From assembly GCA_027946365.1 (NCBI GenBank), contig JAPEUQ010000004.1, positions 3,782,001 through 3,846,000 on the forward strand: a DNA stretch of 64,000 nt, written 5' to 3'. The stretch is from Kalmusia sp. IMI 367209. Taxonomy: Eukaryota > Ascomycota > Dothideomycetes > Pleosporales > Didymosphaeriaceae. A model generated the notes under the pieces. The model did not search any database. It was not told the origin of the DNA and saw nothing but the letters and a program-made list of their open reading frames with translations. Of this stretch, positions 22,132 through 34,098 are shown piece by piece. Made by a program: the position numbers and the translations under genes. Numbering within the stretch: the stretch's first letter is position 1; the number at the start of each line of letters is the position of its first letter.

Positions 22132-24019
22132 AAGGAGCATGGCTGCTTGCGAGTGGCTTGAGAGGAACATGCATTTTTCTGTTGTAGGCTCCGACCTCTC
22201 GTACTAACACGGCGACATGTTTCAATACGATTCGATTTTCGAAAGGCAGCAATACTTCGAGGAGAGGCATGTTTTAATCTCGAACATGTAAAACAACCCG
22301 TTTCTAGCGCAGAAGAACATAATCAGGAAATATTCTTCTGCATTTATCTTTCTACCTAGTCGAAAAGCTTGGAAAATGCCAGAAGTAGTCTTGCCGACCG
22401 TTTCTTATCAAGACTTGATTCTGATAGAGAATTGTTCTACCATGCATCACTCACCAGCTACTTAAAACAGGACAAATTTCCGCAAAAGGCGATATTCCCT
22501 GCCCCTTTGTCACGCTAAGGAACATGAGCCGCATTATTGCTGCCGAATAGGTGGTCGTGAGAACTTGCTGTCAGCGCGAGTTGAACACTATCGGATGGAA
22601 GGAACAAGATTCCATCCGATAGTGTTCAACTCGCGCTGACAGCAAGTAGCATCTAAATAGTCTGTATGTTACCCGCCGACGAGTTACGCTCTACGAAATG
22701 TTTATCAGAGAACAAAGAGACATTTTTCGTAAGCACCGCAGAAGATACTGGAGCCATCCTCTTTCTCTCAGCAATCTGGAAGCGATCGAGAATTTCAAGG
22801 ACATTTGGGACAGACTTCGCCTTTATCTCAAACTTGGTCGAGAGGAATTAAGAATGCGGTATGGGGAGTATTGGTCCCCGTCATTCCTTCGATTACTGTT
22901 ACGAAGGGCCGGGTCGGAACCTTGGATAAAACAAATCAAGGCCTTGACAACAGATGTTATCTTCCTCTCGACATTCCCTCTTGTCTTGTCTGCAATGAAT
23001 TTAAATGGGGAGTTAGGACCCGGCCAGCCTCGGCAGTATATTTCTGGGTAGTCTCGCTTCCATTTTGTTTGGCGTTTGTACTTGTCTGACTGCTTTATAG
23101 TAGGTCCTAGGTTTCATTATATCACGTCCGACAAGTTAAGGAAGTGTATTTCTTCGATTCGTTTGAAATTTACTAGTTTGGCGGGAAAGTATTCTCTTTA
23201 TTATAAAACTGACCCTCTTCGTGTGAAAGTGCAATATAGTCTAACACATTATCAATCTTCAAGAAGTGTTGCTGATAAATCTTACCAAGATGCTTCAAAT
23301 ATCATAGTAGTGCTCTGACTTAGTCATGACATTCCATCAGAATCTTCTTATGACAATAAACAAAACTGATGGAAATGCGATGAAATCCGTTTCCTTGATT
23401 TTTGCAGCAGGATGCATTAATGGAATGCGGATTAGGTTGCGCTATGTAAGCATCTTTTGGAGTATATTCAAGGTTATTAAAATGATCTGGTGCGTAGTAT
23501 TGCCGTTGTAGGCAGGAGGGTAGGCGACTCCAACCATTTGCTTATGCTAGGGCGTTATCTACAATCTGGCGTAACTGAAGAAAGAGCCATTACTCTGAGG
23601 ATCTGAATATGAGTCCAACCATGGTCACTAGATTAGATCTCTACTGAGGGAAGGAGACTGAAATCAAGCTGTCGAATCGAGATCCAGTGTGAGACTCCAT
23701 TCAGAAGTGAATTCAGCTCTATAACCTTTCGAAAAGAACGAAAATCTGGATCTCTGGTTATGAAAGTGCCTTGTGATACTATGTATCATAGATTTCGATG
23801 ACGGTCATTACCAGTTCAACACACCGTGTATCAATCACAATATCAAGGCAATAAACACAAAGTATCCTAGATCGAAAAAGAAATTCAAATTCTCTCCTCT
23901 CAGAAGGGTAATGAAGCAGTAAGCCCACACAAACTCAACACATCCGTCCCAAGACCGGCGCAGACAGGATGCAGTAAGGTTAATGCAACAGATAAATTCC
24001 ATGCCTCAGCTCCTCTCCC
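22132..24019. other. gene-poor region containing an inverted repeat
   Basis: Nothing recognised apart from the inverted repeat described separately at 22563-22647. An open frame at 22698-23051 (117 residues, many Arg) starts just after the repeat but matches nothing I know. From 23100 to 24000 the sequence is A+T-rich with no frame of note. Confidence 0.5.
22563..22647. repeat. perfect 38-bp inverted repeat with 9-bp spacer
   Basis: Arm 1 is 22563-22600 and arm 2 is 22610-22647; every base pairs. The arms begin acttgctgtcagcgcgag and end tatcggatggaa; the spacer is ggaacaaga. DNA or RNA from this site would fold into a long perfect hairpin. It is longer than a normal intrinsic terminator and has no T tract. 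It could be a young duplication, the ends of a lost element, a small-RNA hairpin, or a fold-back artefact of library making. Confidence 0.95.
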
Positions 24020-24754
24020 TTAGAAATAGATTCCTCCCTTTTTCTTCTCTTCCAATACTTGCTTTACCTTCTTTTTCAACTGCTCCTGATTCTCTACGCG
24101 CTTCGTCTCTCTCTTCCTTTTCCTCGTGGCACAACGCGGTAGCTCCGCACAGTTAACATCCATCTTCGGCGCCCCGAAACGATACGTGCGGCTCGCCCAT
24201 CTGCCACGCATCTGCTGGCAGATATCGTGCCGGCAGCACGCCATGCAGTGCTTGCCTACGTAGCAGCGGTCACCGGAGCTCAGGGAAGGGAACGGTTCGG
24301 TGCTACCTTTGGAGAGGCCAACGCCAAAGCCGAGATCGGTAGAGGCGGGTACGCAGGGGTCGTTAGGGTTATTTGGAATGGAAGTTGCACAGTCGCCATG
24401 GTAGGAGGTCTCAACGTCCTCTATTTCTACATGAATGCCAGTAGTTGATGGTTGGTGGCATGGTGAAGTTGTTTCTCCTATATGGAAATTTTGGATAGGT
24501 TGGAAATGTGCGGCGAAGTTATTCACCGCTACAAAAGGTAGTTGAATTTGCGTCCCAAAAATCTTGGCATTAGGCGTGGGCTGGAGCTTGTTGAGAGACT
24601 CGAACTTGGTGACGAACTGCTGGACTATCTTGCTTTCCAAGGAGTCAGCGTTAGGTTCCAAGTAGGTTGTTCCAGCTAGATTGGAGGCGACGAATACGGT
24701 TGAGGCTGGCTTGATTTCAGAGGTTGAGTGAGAATGGAGCTGCACCGACGCCAT
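24020..24754 (-). CDS. hypothetical protein with Cys-rich C-terminal segment
   Basis: One uninterrupted frame of 244 residues with start MASVQLHSHSTSEIKPASTV. The first 150 residues are Ser/Thr/Asn/Pro-rich and look disordered. A compact Cys cluster follows (DRCYVGKHCMACCRHDICQQ, then NCAELPRC), which could bind zinc, and the tail is highly basic (RKRKRETKRVENQEQLKKKV). No signal peptide. The mix of a possible metal site and a basic tail suggests a nuclear protein, but I cannot place the family. Length and lack of stops support a real gene. Confidence 0.5.
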   Translation of the reverse strand: MASVQLHSHSTSEIKPASTVFVASNLAGTTYLEPNADSLESKIVQQFVTKFESLNKLQPTPNAKIFGTQIQLPFVAVNNFAAHFQPIQNFHIGETTSPCHQPSTTGIHVEIEDVETSYHGDCATSIPNNPNDPCVPASTDLGFGVGLSKGSTEPFPSLSSGDRCYVGKHCMACCRHDICQQMRGRWASRTYRFGAPKMDVNCAELPRCATRKRKRETKRVENQEQLKKKVKQVLEEKKKGGIYF

Positions 24755-26781
24755 TGTATAGATGAGAAGGGGGTCGATATGCGAGTAGATTATGAGGCGG
24801 TGCAGATGGTTGAGCGAAGGACTTTAAGGAAGTAGTGTTGGAAACTTATTATGTAGCGAAGGATAAAAGCATGAAAGTTTCATAGGCCTCGATGAATGGG
24901 TTGTTCCTTTATTTTACAATACTGAAAAGAAGTGAAGGAACAATGTAAGCGTATTCGCTTCACAAGGTGCAGCGGTCATTCTGGAACAATGAGCATGAAG
25001 TATATACGGCGAAAATTGCAAAAGAGATCCTGCGATAAGATCGAAAATTACTTGCACGATCTAAGTGAAATTGATAAGTAGTTGAAGGTAGCCAGAGATA
25101 ATGTGCCAATTGGTTGGTGAACACTCAGTATGTGTCTACTTTGAGCATACGGAAGAAAGATAACAAGCTGAGTGATTTCAACACAAAATTTAGTTATGTT
25201 TCTCGATTGCACCTAGTTATGAGTGCTTTTGCGACGCCCGCATCGATACAAGCGTGATCTAGGGGGCGAACGAGGATAGAATACAGGCCTAGGTTAGCCA
25301 ACCGACGATGTAAGTGTTCAGCATTTGTAGCGGCTTACTTGTCTAAATTCATGATGAAAATGCCAGGACGCTCTCCATCAGTCTCGAACATAGACTGTCC
25401 GTACATTTGATACCGATTGCGGGCCGAATTGATCGATCGTTAGCCATTCACATAGGCAGCCTAAGTGGAAAACATGGACGCTTGTTGAACTTCGGCGAGG
25501 GACGGTGCTTTGCGTGTAATGGGACGGAGGTGCAGTAAGAACTCTACGTGCCAGATGTAACACATCCAGTCCGATCCAAGACGGATGGAGATTAGTGAGT
25601 CGACAATTTCGGTGAATCTACGGAGCTAGCATTGGGCCGTGACCCGTTTCGAAGAGAGCAGACTGCTGAGGACCTATACTCCTGCGAATTGAGGCTTGTT
25701 ATGTAAGGGCCGAGATTTCGCTGTGGTTGAAACTGGGCTATGCTATACGTATATGGGTGGCGATCTGTCGTTTCTTTATGGACGAGGGCGATTAGGGGCC
25801 TTGGGCCTTGTTCCGTTTCAGAGTCGGCAGCTGAAAGACTCCAAGAACCAACCATAGCCAAAGTAAGGGCAGTGGTGGCTTGGTAGCTCTACTATCCACT
25901 CGAGGCGTTTTAATAAACCTTCGTTCTGGCCTTGTAGCCCCGCAATAGATGAGATATTAATTGCAGTTGAGGTAAGGTCAAGACTTGCTTGTAAGAATTA
26001 ATTTAGTGGATCTAAAACTAAGGTTGGAGTTCATGGATACGTTATGTATCGCTTATCCAGCTGACGAAGTTTTACTTGCAATTTCGTAGAACAAGAAATG
26101 AACTACCCAGATGGGTACATTTTATCGGCTTTAATGCCAATATTTCGGCTCAGTGAGGTTGTAAAGTTTTATACTCACAATTTACGTGCACCTAAGCTTT
26201 CGCAAGTTGTTGCGGAACAACGGCAGGCTCATACATGACTGTCGCACATTAGATTTACATTGCATCTGACTGGTTTCAAAATAAGGACCAGTATACTGTG
26301 ACAATCTCTGTGTCTTTTGGTCTCGGATGTAGAGATGATACACAAATACTGTATATATGAAATGAAACCTTTATAGTTAATTGAAGAGTATCCTTCGATC
26401 CGTAGCTTCGCGTTCGACCTCCATTCGCTATGCGCTGAGAATGCACAGCATTCTTTACAGGACTAGATGATCTATTAGCTTGTGCTTTCGCTCTGAAGCC
26501 TCTCGTATCTTGAGATATTCCCATGCTATTTGATTTGCTGTTTTGTTTTTGCACATCTGTGAATGTGGATGGGGTGGGGTATAGCGAGTGAAGGGTTACT
26601 TTCTAGCGCGTTCCCAATCACGCAACCATGCTATTCCTCTCTAATGACGCACTCCGACCATGCTCCAAACGGGTTTCCATCGTCAACGACTTCAATCCTC
26701 GCATTCGCCAGACTCCGCTTCGTTTAACCTACACCTTACGCGCGCATCTCCCTTGTGAGAAACATCCAGACAATATTTGAT
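24755..26781. other. 2-kb intergenic region, no gene seen
   Basis: Divergent upstream space of the 24754 gene (-) and the 26782 gene (+). Short frames at 25378-25563, 25592-25861 and 26276-26554 (all -) have no recognisable motif. Confidence 0.45.
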
Positions 26782-27691
26782 ATGGCTGCGCTGGGCCTCG
26801 GTCTTTTCTTAGGCGGTAGCGTTGTCGCAATCCCCGTCGTAACTGGCGTCGCAGAAGGCGTCGAGCACCAGAAGAAACAAAACGAAGAAGCCGCCAACGA
26901 AACGCGCATGACCAAGTTCAATGCCCTCGTATCATGCGATAGCAATGACGAGATTGCAGACGAAGTCGACGACGGGATCGTTGTGCTGAGGCACGGAAAG
27001 GTGCGGCCGATCTTACCCCATCTTCCATTGTATGCGCTTTGCTTAGCCTTGTCTCTGTGAACGTCTCCACTAATTTATTGTTACATTGCAGGTGTGGATA
27101 GTACCCCGCGACGACAGCCCCAAGCCGAAGCCAGCTCTCAAGCTCGACCCACTCCTCCACGCCTTTGCCGGCTTTTACATCCAATACCCCGACGAAGAGC
27201 GCTTCCCGCCCGAACGCGGCCTTGTCTCTACCATCTCCGATGATCCACCTATGCTCAACTGGATCTACTGCGACCGCAAGACCTATGAGCTGAAATACGG
27301 CAACCGTAGTGCCTCCATGCCCCATATTGTCGGCGCGTGGGATTGGACTGAGGACGAGTCCGCCCTCACGCTCGACGGCTGGGAGGGCTTCGTCGCAATC
27401 GATGAATGGAATGGTGCCGAAGAAGATAATAGCACTGAGTGGGGTCGCGAGGGCCTGCGTTGGGCGGTGTATTTCGACATCGAGGACAACGGGCTAAAGG
27501 GGCGGAGGAAGGGGAGGGATATGTTTGAGGTGGTTTTGCAGAGGAAGCTACAGAGTGAAGAGGATCAGCTGAAGCAATTAGAAGAAGCCAATAAAAAGAT
27601 GCAGGTTGCGACGAGAGGGGGCCTGAAGACGCAGTTCACGGCGCCTGCCAGGGAGTTGAAGAAGAAAGGGGAGTGGGGCAGGCAAGATTAA
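26782..27691 (+). CDS. conserved fungal hypothetical protein
   Basis: Two exons (26782-27000, 27092-27691; 91-bp intron with GTGCGG donor, CTAAT branch and TTGCAG acceptor) encode 272 residues. A hydrophobic N-terminal helix (LGLGLFLGGSVVAIPVVTGV) could be a membrane anchor. The body has GFYIQYPDEERFPPERGLVS, PMLNWIYCDRKTYELKYGNR, HIVGAWDWTEDESALTLDGW and EGLRWAVYFDIEDNGL, a pattern seen in many filamentous ascomycetes without assigned function. The C-terminus is a charged coiled-coil-like helix. The start at 26782 is the first ATG; an upstream frame extension lacks one. Intact. Confidence 0.8.
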
Positions 27692-27861
27692 GATTCGCCT
27701 GTTGTAGTAGAGTGCGGCGCATTATAGGAAGAGATGGATCGCAGTACATACTCTAAAGAGGGTACTCGTGAGGTATCGCCGCCAAAATGAATACACAAAC
27801 CGAAGAGCACGACAGTAATATCTCTCTTCCGCCACCGAAATCGCCAGCACCCCGCAACATT

Positions 27862-28192
27862 CTACAATGCCGCCTCGATCATCCTCGAGCTTTTGCTGCT
27901 CGAAATGACACATACCGCATCCCTACTTGCACCACATTGCGGTGCCCAGATCGCCCTACACACCGCACAGGTCACATCCCTGCTCGCATCCTCAGAGACA
28001 AATCTCCATTGCTCGAAACACCTCTCATGCACGCTGCGACCGCAGCCACTCTTGCACCACACAAGATGACTCTGATTTTGGAGCAAGGAGTCATCCTAGT
28101 ATATCTGGCAGTCGTTGTTGACAGGAAGGCGACAAATATGATGCTGAGTAAACTCCTGGGACGAGGAAATAGCCCTGGTAGCACGGCGAGCT
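27862..28192 (-). pseudogene. RING-finger protein fragment with nonsense codon
   Basis: Minus-strand translation gives PVNNDCQIY, a stop (TAG), then DDSLLQNQSHLVWCKSGCG, VHERCFEQWRF and VTCAVCRAIW, which is the Cys/His spacing of a RING finger of the kind found in fungal ubiquitin ligases. The normal CxxC before the stop is damaged (Tyr where the second Cys should be). No complete gene can be built around it: the flanks at 28200-28640 give only short frames. I read it as the zinc-binding remnant of a lost E3-ligase-type gene. Confidence 0.5.
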
Positions 28193-29177
28193 GTGAAGGG
28201 CAATGAAAGCTCCGATCAATGTTGCGTAGGCTGCAGAGCTACTTCTAGGACCCTGTCAAGGCGACCTGCGCAAGAGGGCTTAGGCATAGTAAGCGTAAAT
28301 GAGGGAAGGTCTGAGGGATCTGCGTTCGAGCCTGAAGTTGGATGTGGAGGCATGAACCACTGGCCATTTCCTTGATGAATAAGAGGCTGAAGAAGGTGAG
28401 GAAGACATCGACGCCGAGAAAGATGCAGAGGAAGACAGATGACGCGACCGAATGAATAGAAGTGGTGCGTCCACGATGTATTGCCGCCGCTAGATCATCC
28501 GCTGTCTCGACGTCCCCCGCCAAGCGTTCCATACGCACGTGCTACTGTTGGGTCATTTCTTCCACTTGGTATCGGCGCTGCTGCTCGCACAACAAAAGTT
28601 CAGCTAGCTCTCGCAGCTTTCGGTCAACTGAAGCGTGGTCTGGTGCATGTTTAAGATTTCAATGATGTCTTCGTCATTGGCAGCAATTTGTTGAAGGTAT
28701 TGGGGCCGCTCAAGGGAGCCCAGCCTACACAGTGGCTATCAGGTGAGATCTTTAGCACTGTACGTGGATTTCACGGGGTGATGTGATGAGAGAAGAAATA
28801 TATCTTGACTGGTGTTGCTCGATCAAGGGTCTTCATTGATTGGCAAATGTAAGCGTACGTCTACCGCAAGATAGGTGTGCCTCTGCCAGTGTTCAGCGAA
28901 GGGCTGTCCTGGAGAGATTCAAGATGAACTATATGCGTGGCAGCCCCATTAACTTATAACAACTATCAATTCGCTGCCGCGCGGTCTTAGAGCTGTCACA
29001 ACCGTCCTCACTCAATCTATGATACTTCAATCTATCTACCATGCGACTGGCTTGGGGACAAGACAACACGAACATCCCCACCTGGGTCTCAGACACTGCA
29101 TCTACCTCTTGCGAGATCCCCTCGCTGGGCCGAACAGCGTCTGTCCGCGACTAGTACCTTGCCTCTGTAGCGCTAGA
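28193..29177. other. gene-free stretch
   Basis: Short overlapping frames only; nothing recognised. It forms the boundary between the gene-rich left part and the decayed right part of the window. Confidence 0.45.
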
Positions 29178-30238
29178 ATCAATGCTTCAAACCCTCCATC
29201 GTTCTTCACCCCACCCCCTCATTTTCATCAATCCCTAAACCCTTCAGAGTTATGTAATCCTCGGGAGGAGACCGAGGATCGCACATATCACCAAAATTAA
29301 ACTGTGCTGGAAACTCTGCGCTCGCGTCGCCCAAAGCCTGGTCCAAGCAAATGCCACAGTCTCCACATACACACCTTTCTTCCCCGTGATGGCCGACCAC
29401 TCATTCATCATCTGCTGGAATGTCCACTTCTCTAGCGCCACATTGGCATACTTACCGTAAGATCGGGCCGCGGAGGCAATCGCTTGCCGTACTAAGATGT
29501 CTAGGTTGACGATCATGTCACCGGAGAGCAGAATCAGAGCATCGGGCTTAGAGGGGACGGTTTGCACGTATTAGCCATACCAGGCTCAAATAAACACTAG
29601 CTACGTAGAAACGTACCTCCATCAGCAGGAAGTATACATTCACATATCCATCGGTTTAATCAGCGGGAAGTATGCAATGTTCTACGGGTAGTATCCAAAG
29701 TACAGATAGGTTGTCTTGGCGGCTAGGCGCGGTAACTCTTTCTTGGTACGCGCGTCGACGTTTACCTTGTAATCCATGTGTAGGGTTACAAGGCTGCCGG
29801 CTGGTTTGATCATGCATACGGCGGAGGGGTTCGTCGACCAGATGTAGTGCCCCAGAGTATACGTGATGGCAGCTGCACGGGCGATGGTCATACCTTGTCG
29901 CTCTTCAATATAGCCGCACTCTTCACGCGATTTTCCCATCCAGAGAGGCTCCCATCAGTCTGTGACGGCGTAGATGGCGTGAGCGCCCAAATTCATGTCA
30001 GTCTTGTGATCCTGTTGGTGCACAATAGTAGGTCGACTTACCTCAAAAGCTTTCTTCAATGACTTCTCATCGTCGAAGTTAGCCTGGACGACCTCGAATC
30101 CATCAATAGTAAGCTTCTCCGCCGCATCGCTCCGTGTGTTTCTAGTAATAGCGCGAACCTTCCACCCTGGGTCTTTCTCATCACATTGACTACACCACCA
30201 CCCTGGCTGCTAGTTGCACCCACAATAACGATTATCCG
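29178..30238 (-). pseudogene. NmrA-like NAD(P)-binding protein, degenerate
   Basis: Read leftward: RIIVIVGATSSQGGGVVNVM (Rossmann glycine loop), then RAITRNTRSDAAEKLTIDGF in another frame, a GTAAGT donor after KKAFE, GAHAIYAVTD and a stop, TLGHYIWSTNPSAVCM, KTTYLYFGYYP, SKPDALILLSGDMIVN, RSYGKYANVALEKWTFQQMM and DYITLKGLGIDENE. All are parts of the NmrA-like family (redox-sensing or isoflavone-reductase-like enzymes). A C is missing in a C run (ccc opposite 30169-30171) and at least one stop interrupts it. The coding order is complete, so decay is recent. It is joined in frame to the SDR sequence upstream. Confidence 0.65.
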
Positions 30239-31010
30239 CTCCTTTACCGGCGGGTCAGGCAATGCGCCTGGAAGCTCGTTCTTCTCACCATGCACGAGCT
30301 TAAACCATGGTTCGTATACCTTACCCGTCCGCTGCGCGAATGCACCATTCTTGTACTCAGGATGGCCCATTTCACCAGCGTGTCGTGCGCCGCTTCGATG
30401 GCCTCTCTTGTCTTCCCTGTGGTATCATCGATGAACTGATCAGAGGCTACAATGATGTTCGATCGCAGAGTTATATGCTCGGGAAGGAATACAATGCTAA
30501 AGCCGGGCATGGCTGGTATTTCGATGCCACCAGACATAACATAATTAACGGCAATATTATCTTTTTAAAGCTTAATAGGTCCAACGGTCTTGACCAACTG
30601 GTGCACACCAGCTTTTGCGGCACAGTACTCCGGGAAGGTCTAGCACAGGTAAATCCTGATCATACTGCCAGTGATAATGACCTTTCCACCCTTCCCTCCC
30701 AGAATGTGCCGCATGAAGCGTGTTGCAAGCGTTGTGTTATATATCGCCTCTATCAAATCCACATCCATACACGTGGAGTCAGGCTCGCTTGGGAGGTCTT
30801 CGATAGCAGCATCTCGACGGGCGAAGTTGTACTTTAAGTCGAGGTTTACGCAGCCCGCGTTTGCGACGGCGATATCGAGATGGCCCCATTTGGTCCATAC
30901 GGTCTGTAAGCTAGCGCTTTGGGAGGAGTAAGAAGCTTTTTCATACTAGATGAAGGTCACAGTCTCGTCGGAGGGGTCGAGGGCGGCGGCGTTGGCACCA
31001 CCTCTTACTC
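30239..31010 (-). pseudogene. short-chain dehydrogenase/reductase (SDR), degenerate
   Basis: Recognisable pieces on the minus strand: WGHLDIAVANAGCVN, FMRHILGGKGGKVIITGSM, FPEYCAAKAGVHQL (the catalytic YxxxK) and a C-terminal region ending GALPDPPVKE. SDRs are NAD(P)-dependent oxidoreductases. In-frame TAG (30640-30642) and TAA (30565-30567) fit CAG>TAG and CAA>TAA. A G is missing from the run opposite 30366-30368. The last part runs without a stop into the NmrA-like sequence, so the parent gene may have been an SDR-NmrA fusion. The N-terminal glycine motif is not visible; the region right of 31010 holds nothing similar. Confidence 0.6.
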
Positions 31011-32802
31011 ACGATGGCTACAGAGCGCAACACAGTAGCACCGCTTGTGGAGATGCTGGGCTATCCAGTGTCCAATGCCGCACTGCTGGATGCTACATTA
31101 GTGATAAGATCTGTCTTTAATACCAAGGGCTGGTATCAATAAGGGGGCGCGCAACGTTTATCTAATTTTCCAGACCATTCCAAAAGCCATTAGTCTACCC
31201 ATGTTAAGAGTCTGATATCGCTGGTAGGCACGAATCGGCTCACGGTCCTTCGAAGTACGACAGAAATTCTGTATCAATGATACCAGATTCACCAAGAAAC
31301 TCCACAAGTTCTAAAAACAATATTATAGCCTCTTTCCAGTCTTTCGAGATACTCAAAGGTATGCCCTTATTCCTGAAGCTGATGGCGTACCCATGCTGCA
31401 CAAGGACGTTTGAATTAGCATGACCCTACGGAATTGGGGTCTATCTCAGTTGGCGTCCTAGGGGTAGCCTTGGGTCGGCATATCTGTCTACATCTTGAAG
31501 ATCTAGAGGTGATAGTCAATACTGTTCTATCAGACAAGGCAAATTCTGATGGTTACCTCAATAATAGTCCCTGGACCATGCAGGCAAAGAAAACGCATTG
31601 TGCATGGATTGCCCTTATTGGTGAATTAGATGACGGCTGAAAGTTCGTTCAGCACACATAGTCACCCCAAGCCTGCATTATTTAAGTTGAACGACATGAA
31701 TATGGGGTCCATATTGCAACGCTCAGCTTGGCCATGTCGATACGGCGTCTAATTAACGTGCTGCTAGGTGCCAGGTTGCTGGTAACATAGCAAAGTTCTA
31801 AATGGGCAAGTCAGTCATGCAAATATGACCGGGAACTTTATTGAACCCACCGTGGGGGTAAGGAAATCATTGCGTTCTGGGAACTACAGGTGGTCATTGC
31901 GTAATATAATCAGCTCCCCTCGGGTGTAAAGCACCCGGTACTACGTAGTAGCTGAGCACTGAGCTTAGCGTGGGGCGGAAAGTCGGGGTCTCTGCTTCCC
32001 TGAGGTTGATTAGCGCCCAGGCCATAAGGTAATGGAACACGAAACATTGCCGAGGTGATTTTGGAAGACCACATTCTCCCTTGTCACAGGGTATTCATGC
32101 CGCACATGGTACCCCACCGCTGATCGCGACACAACTCCGTAATGTGACATGTTGCCACGCACGCAACTAGTTTCCGGACACTTCACTTTTGATTTGGTAT
32201 ATTATCGGCAGGCACATAAGCATTCATTGTGTCCCTTGAGTCGTTTGTGGCCATGCAGCCTGATGTTGTTGAACGAGCCACATCCACAACTCGATGGGGC
32301 TCCTTTTTAAGAGTGCTAAGAAAATTACCCCCATATCTGTAAAGCATTTCAAGCTAAGAATAACTGAGAATCGTCCGTCTTCGGTGGGAAGAATGAGCAG
32401 CGGCGTAGAGGTTGATGCTACTAACTACGCAGGGTCGATTGTACGAGGCGGAAGGAACAGCGGTGCCCTATGCTACAAAGGCATGAGTGACATGCTTAGT
32501 GCGCTATCTTGGTAACGACGACCCCAGGATGACTGCTTCAGCTAAACCGAATACTTTCATTGATGAGAACTACCGCTAAATGGGAACATAAAACCTGAAT
32601 CTCCACGTGAACGCAGATTCTAGAAAGTGTTGCCTGTTCGTGAAAATGTGGAAGATATCGACACAACTGCTACTGCAGAGATGCTTGACCGATAGTCTCG
32701 TGTTATTCGGCACCCTTTAACACCCCATGAGGAAGTTCATCGAGGATTTCGCATCTTGCTAAGTTTCGATACACTGGAGAAAGTAGTGCTCTGTGCCTTG
32801 AA
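31011..32802. other. gene-free stretch
   Basis: No recognisable coding sequence or repeat. Short frames at 31434-31640, 32294-32515 and 32756-32980 (+) show no motif; the last overlaps the DUF4188 pseudogene on the other strand. Confidence 0.45.
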
Positions 32803-33774
32803 TCACTCTGATCTGCTCATCCTTGCGAACATGGACCGCATGCGAGGACCGCTCGCTTTGATCAGTGGATCAACAAATTCACGTCCCACATCGTCCGTCT
32901 CAAGCTCGAATTTCGCGGAAATGTCACATGCAATCGCCAATGAAATGAGTTTCATAATATGGATTCCAGTACGTACCTAATCCAAAAGGTGAGAAATTGT
33001 GATAAATTGTTTCCCAGGACCCAGCTGGAGCATGAAACGTCTCGTGCATGATGCCGATATGAGGGAATTGCTTTGTAAGATAAGCATCGTGGCCGATTCT
33101 ATGCGCGCCCGAGGTAGCGAAATGCCGAAGCCTCTCCAAATTTCTCCAGTATGATAGCCAGAAAAAGGTGAGGCCATACTTATCACGAGTATTGATGAGT
33201 GAGTCTGTTCTTCCAGGATCTAATCATCGTAGTCTTAGCTGGCCAAAGCCAAGTATTCGGATCGAAGGAAGGGTACACTTACAGCCCCACTTTGTTCGGT
33301 TCTTCTCTGCTTCGCGCCACATATTGAGAAACATGGAGAATACTTCAGTAGCCCCCGCCGCAAGCCGACCAAGTGGACTGTGTATCGGAAGGCGTTAGCG
33401 GCATCAGCTTTACAAGGCGGAGACGAATGGTATACGAACTGATTTATGCGTGCTCCCAGCACGAACATGACCACTCCATCAGGAGTCGAGCTTGCGCCGA
33501 TCTTGTCGTTTGGAGCCCGGGCAGTCCAGCGACCGGGTCAGGTATCAGGAAAAGGAGCAGATGCCATACGACGAGTGTCACGAAACGTTCTGAAGAGTCG
33601 CTGACCGAGAAGCGCCAAGGTCGGTGACACGCTCAGCCACCAGGGCAAGATGCATAGAGCCACCAGCTGTAGGGCCGCACCGATAGCGAGCCAGGTTGTT
33701 CCATCAAAGTCGTTGGTGAGGAAGAGACTCCTGGCGCGCCGCATTGTTCTGGAAATGCTCCTAGGGAACGACAT
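32803..33774 (-). pseudogene. DUF4188 (PF13826) monooxygenase-like gene with one nonsense codon and a lost splice acceptor
   Basis: The family is membrane-associated and heme-enzyme-linked in fungi, with no firm substrate. Read leftward: TNDFDGTTWLAIGAALQLVA and a second hydrophobic stretch (two membrane segments), TPDGVVMFVLGARIN, GATEVFSMFLNMWREAEKN, DKYGLTFFWLSYWRNLERLR, FPHIGIMHETFHAPAGSWET, then after the last intron FVDPLIKASGPRMRSMFARM and stop at 32803. Introns at 33378-33439 and 33220-33282 splice correctly. The lesions are TGA at 33538-33540 (fits CGA>TGA in an Arg-Pro-Gly-Arg context) and no in-phase AG acceptor for the intron beginning at 32976. Everything else is intact, so inactivation is recent. 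Confidence 0.75.
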
Positions 33775-34098
33775 CGTAGGCAGCTCAGGGGGAAAGGTGT
33801 GGAAAAGGTGTCTGTAACTGTACACGCAGACTTGTTCGTGACGCTAGGGGCGTTCAAAGCGAGGTTGATATATGGCAGTCCGGGGGCGCGTGGTGCGAAG
33901 ATGGCCCCACGCCGCTTAGATACTAGGCAACGGCCGTGCCACCTTTGTGACACCACAAACCACGCTCCCGGGACGTCCCTCGCTATCGCACACCTCTCAC
34001 GATAACCGGTTAGCCTTTTTTAAATCTACGTTCGTTATCGTAGTTGCTCAGTATACCTTTCTCATGGGTTTTGTTAAGCAATTTCGGCCAGGCTCTGC

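Noticed and set aside
22698..23051. Arg-rich 117-residue frame after the inverted repeat
   Set aside because: No recognisable feature; could be real but cannot be supported from sequence alone.
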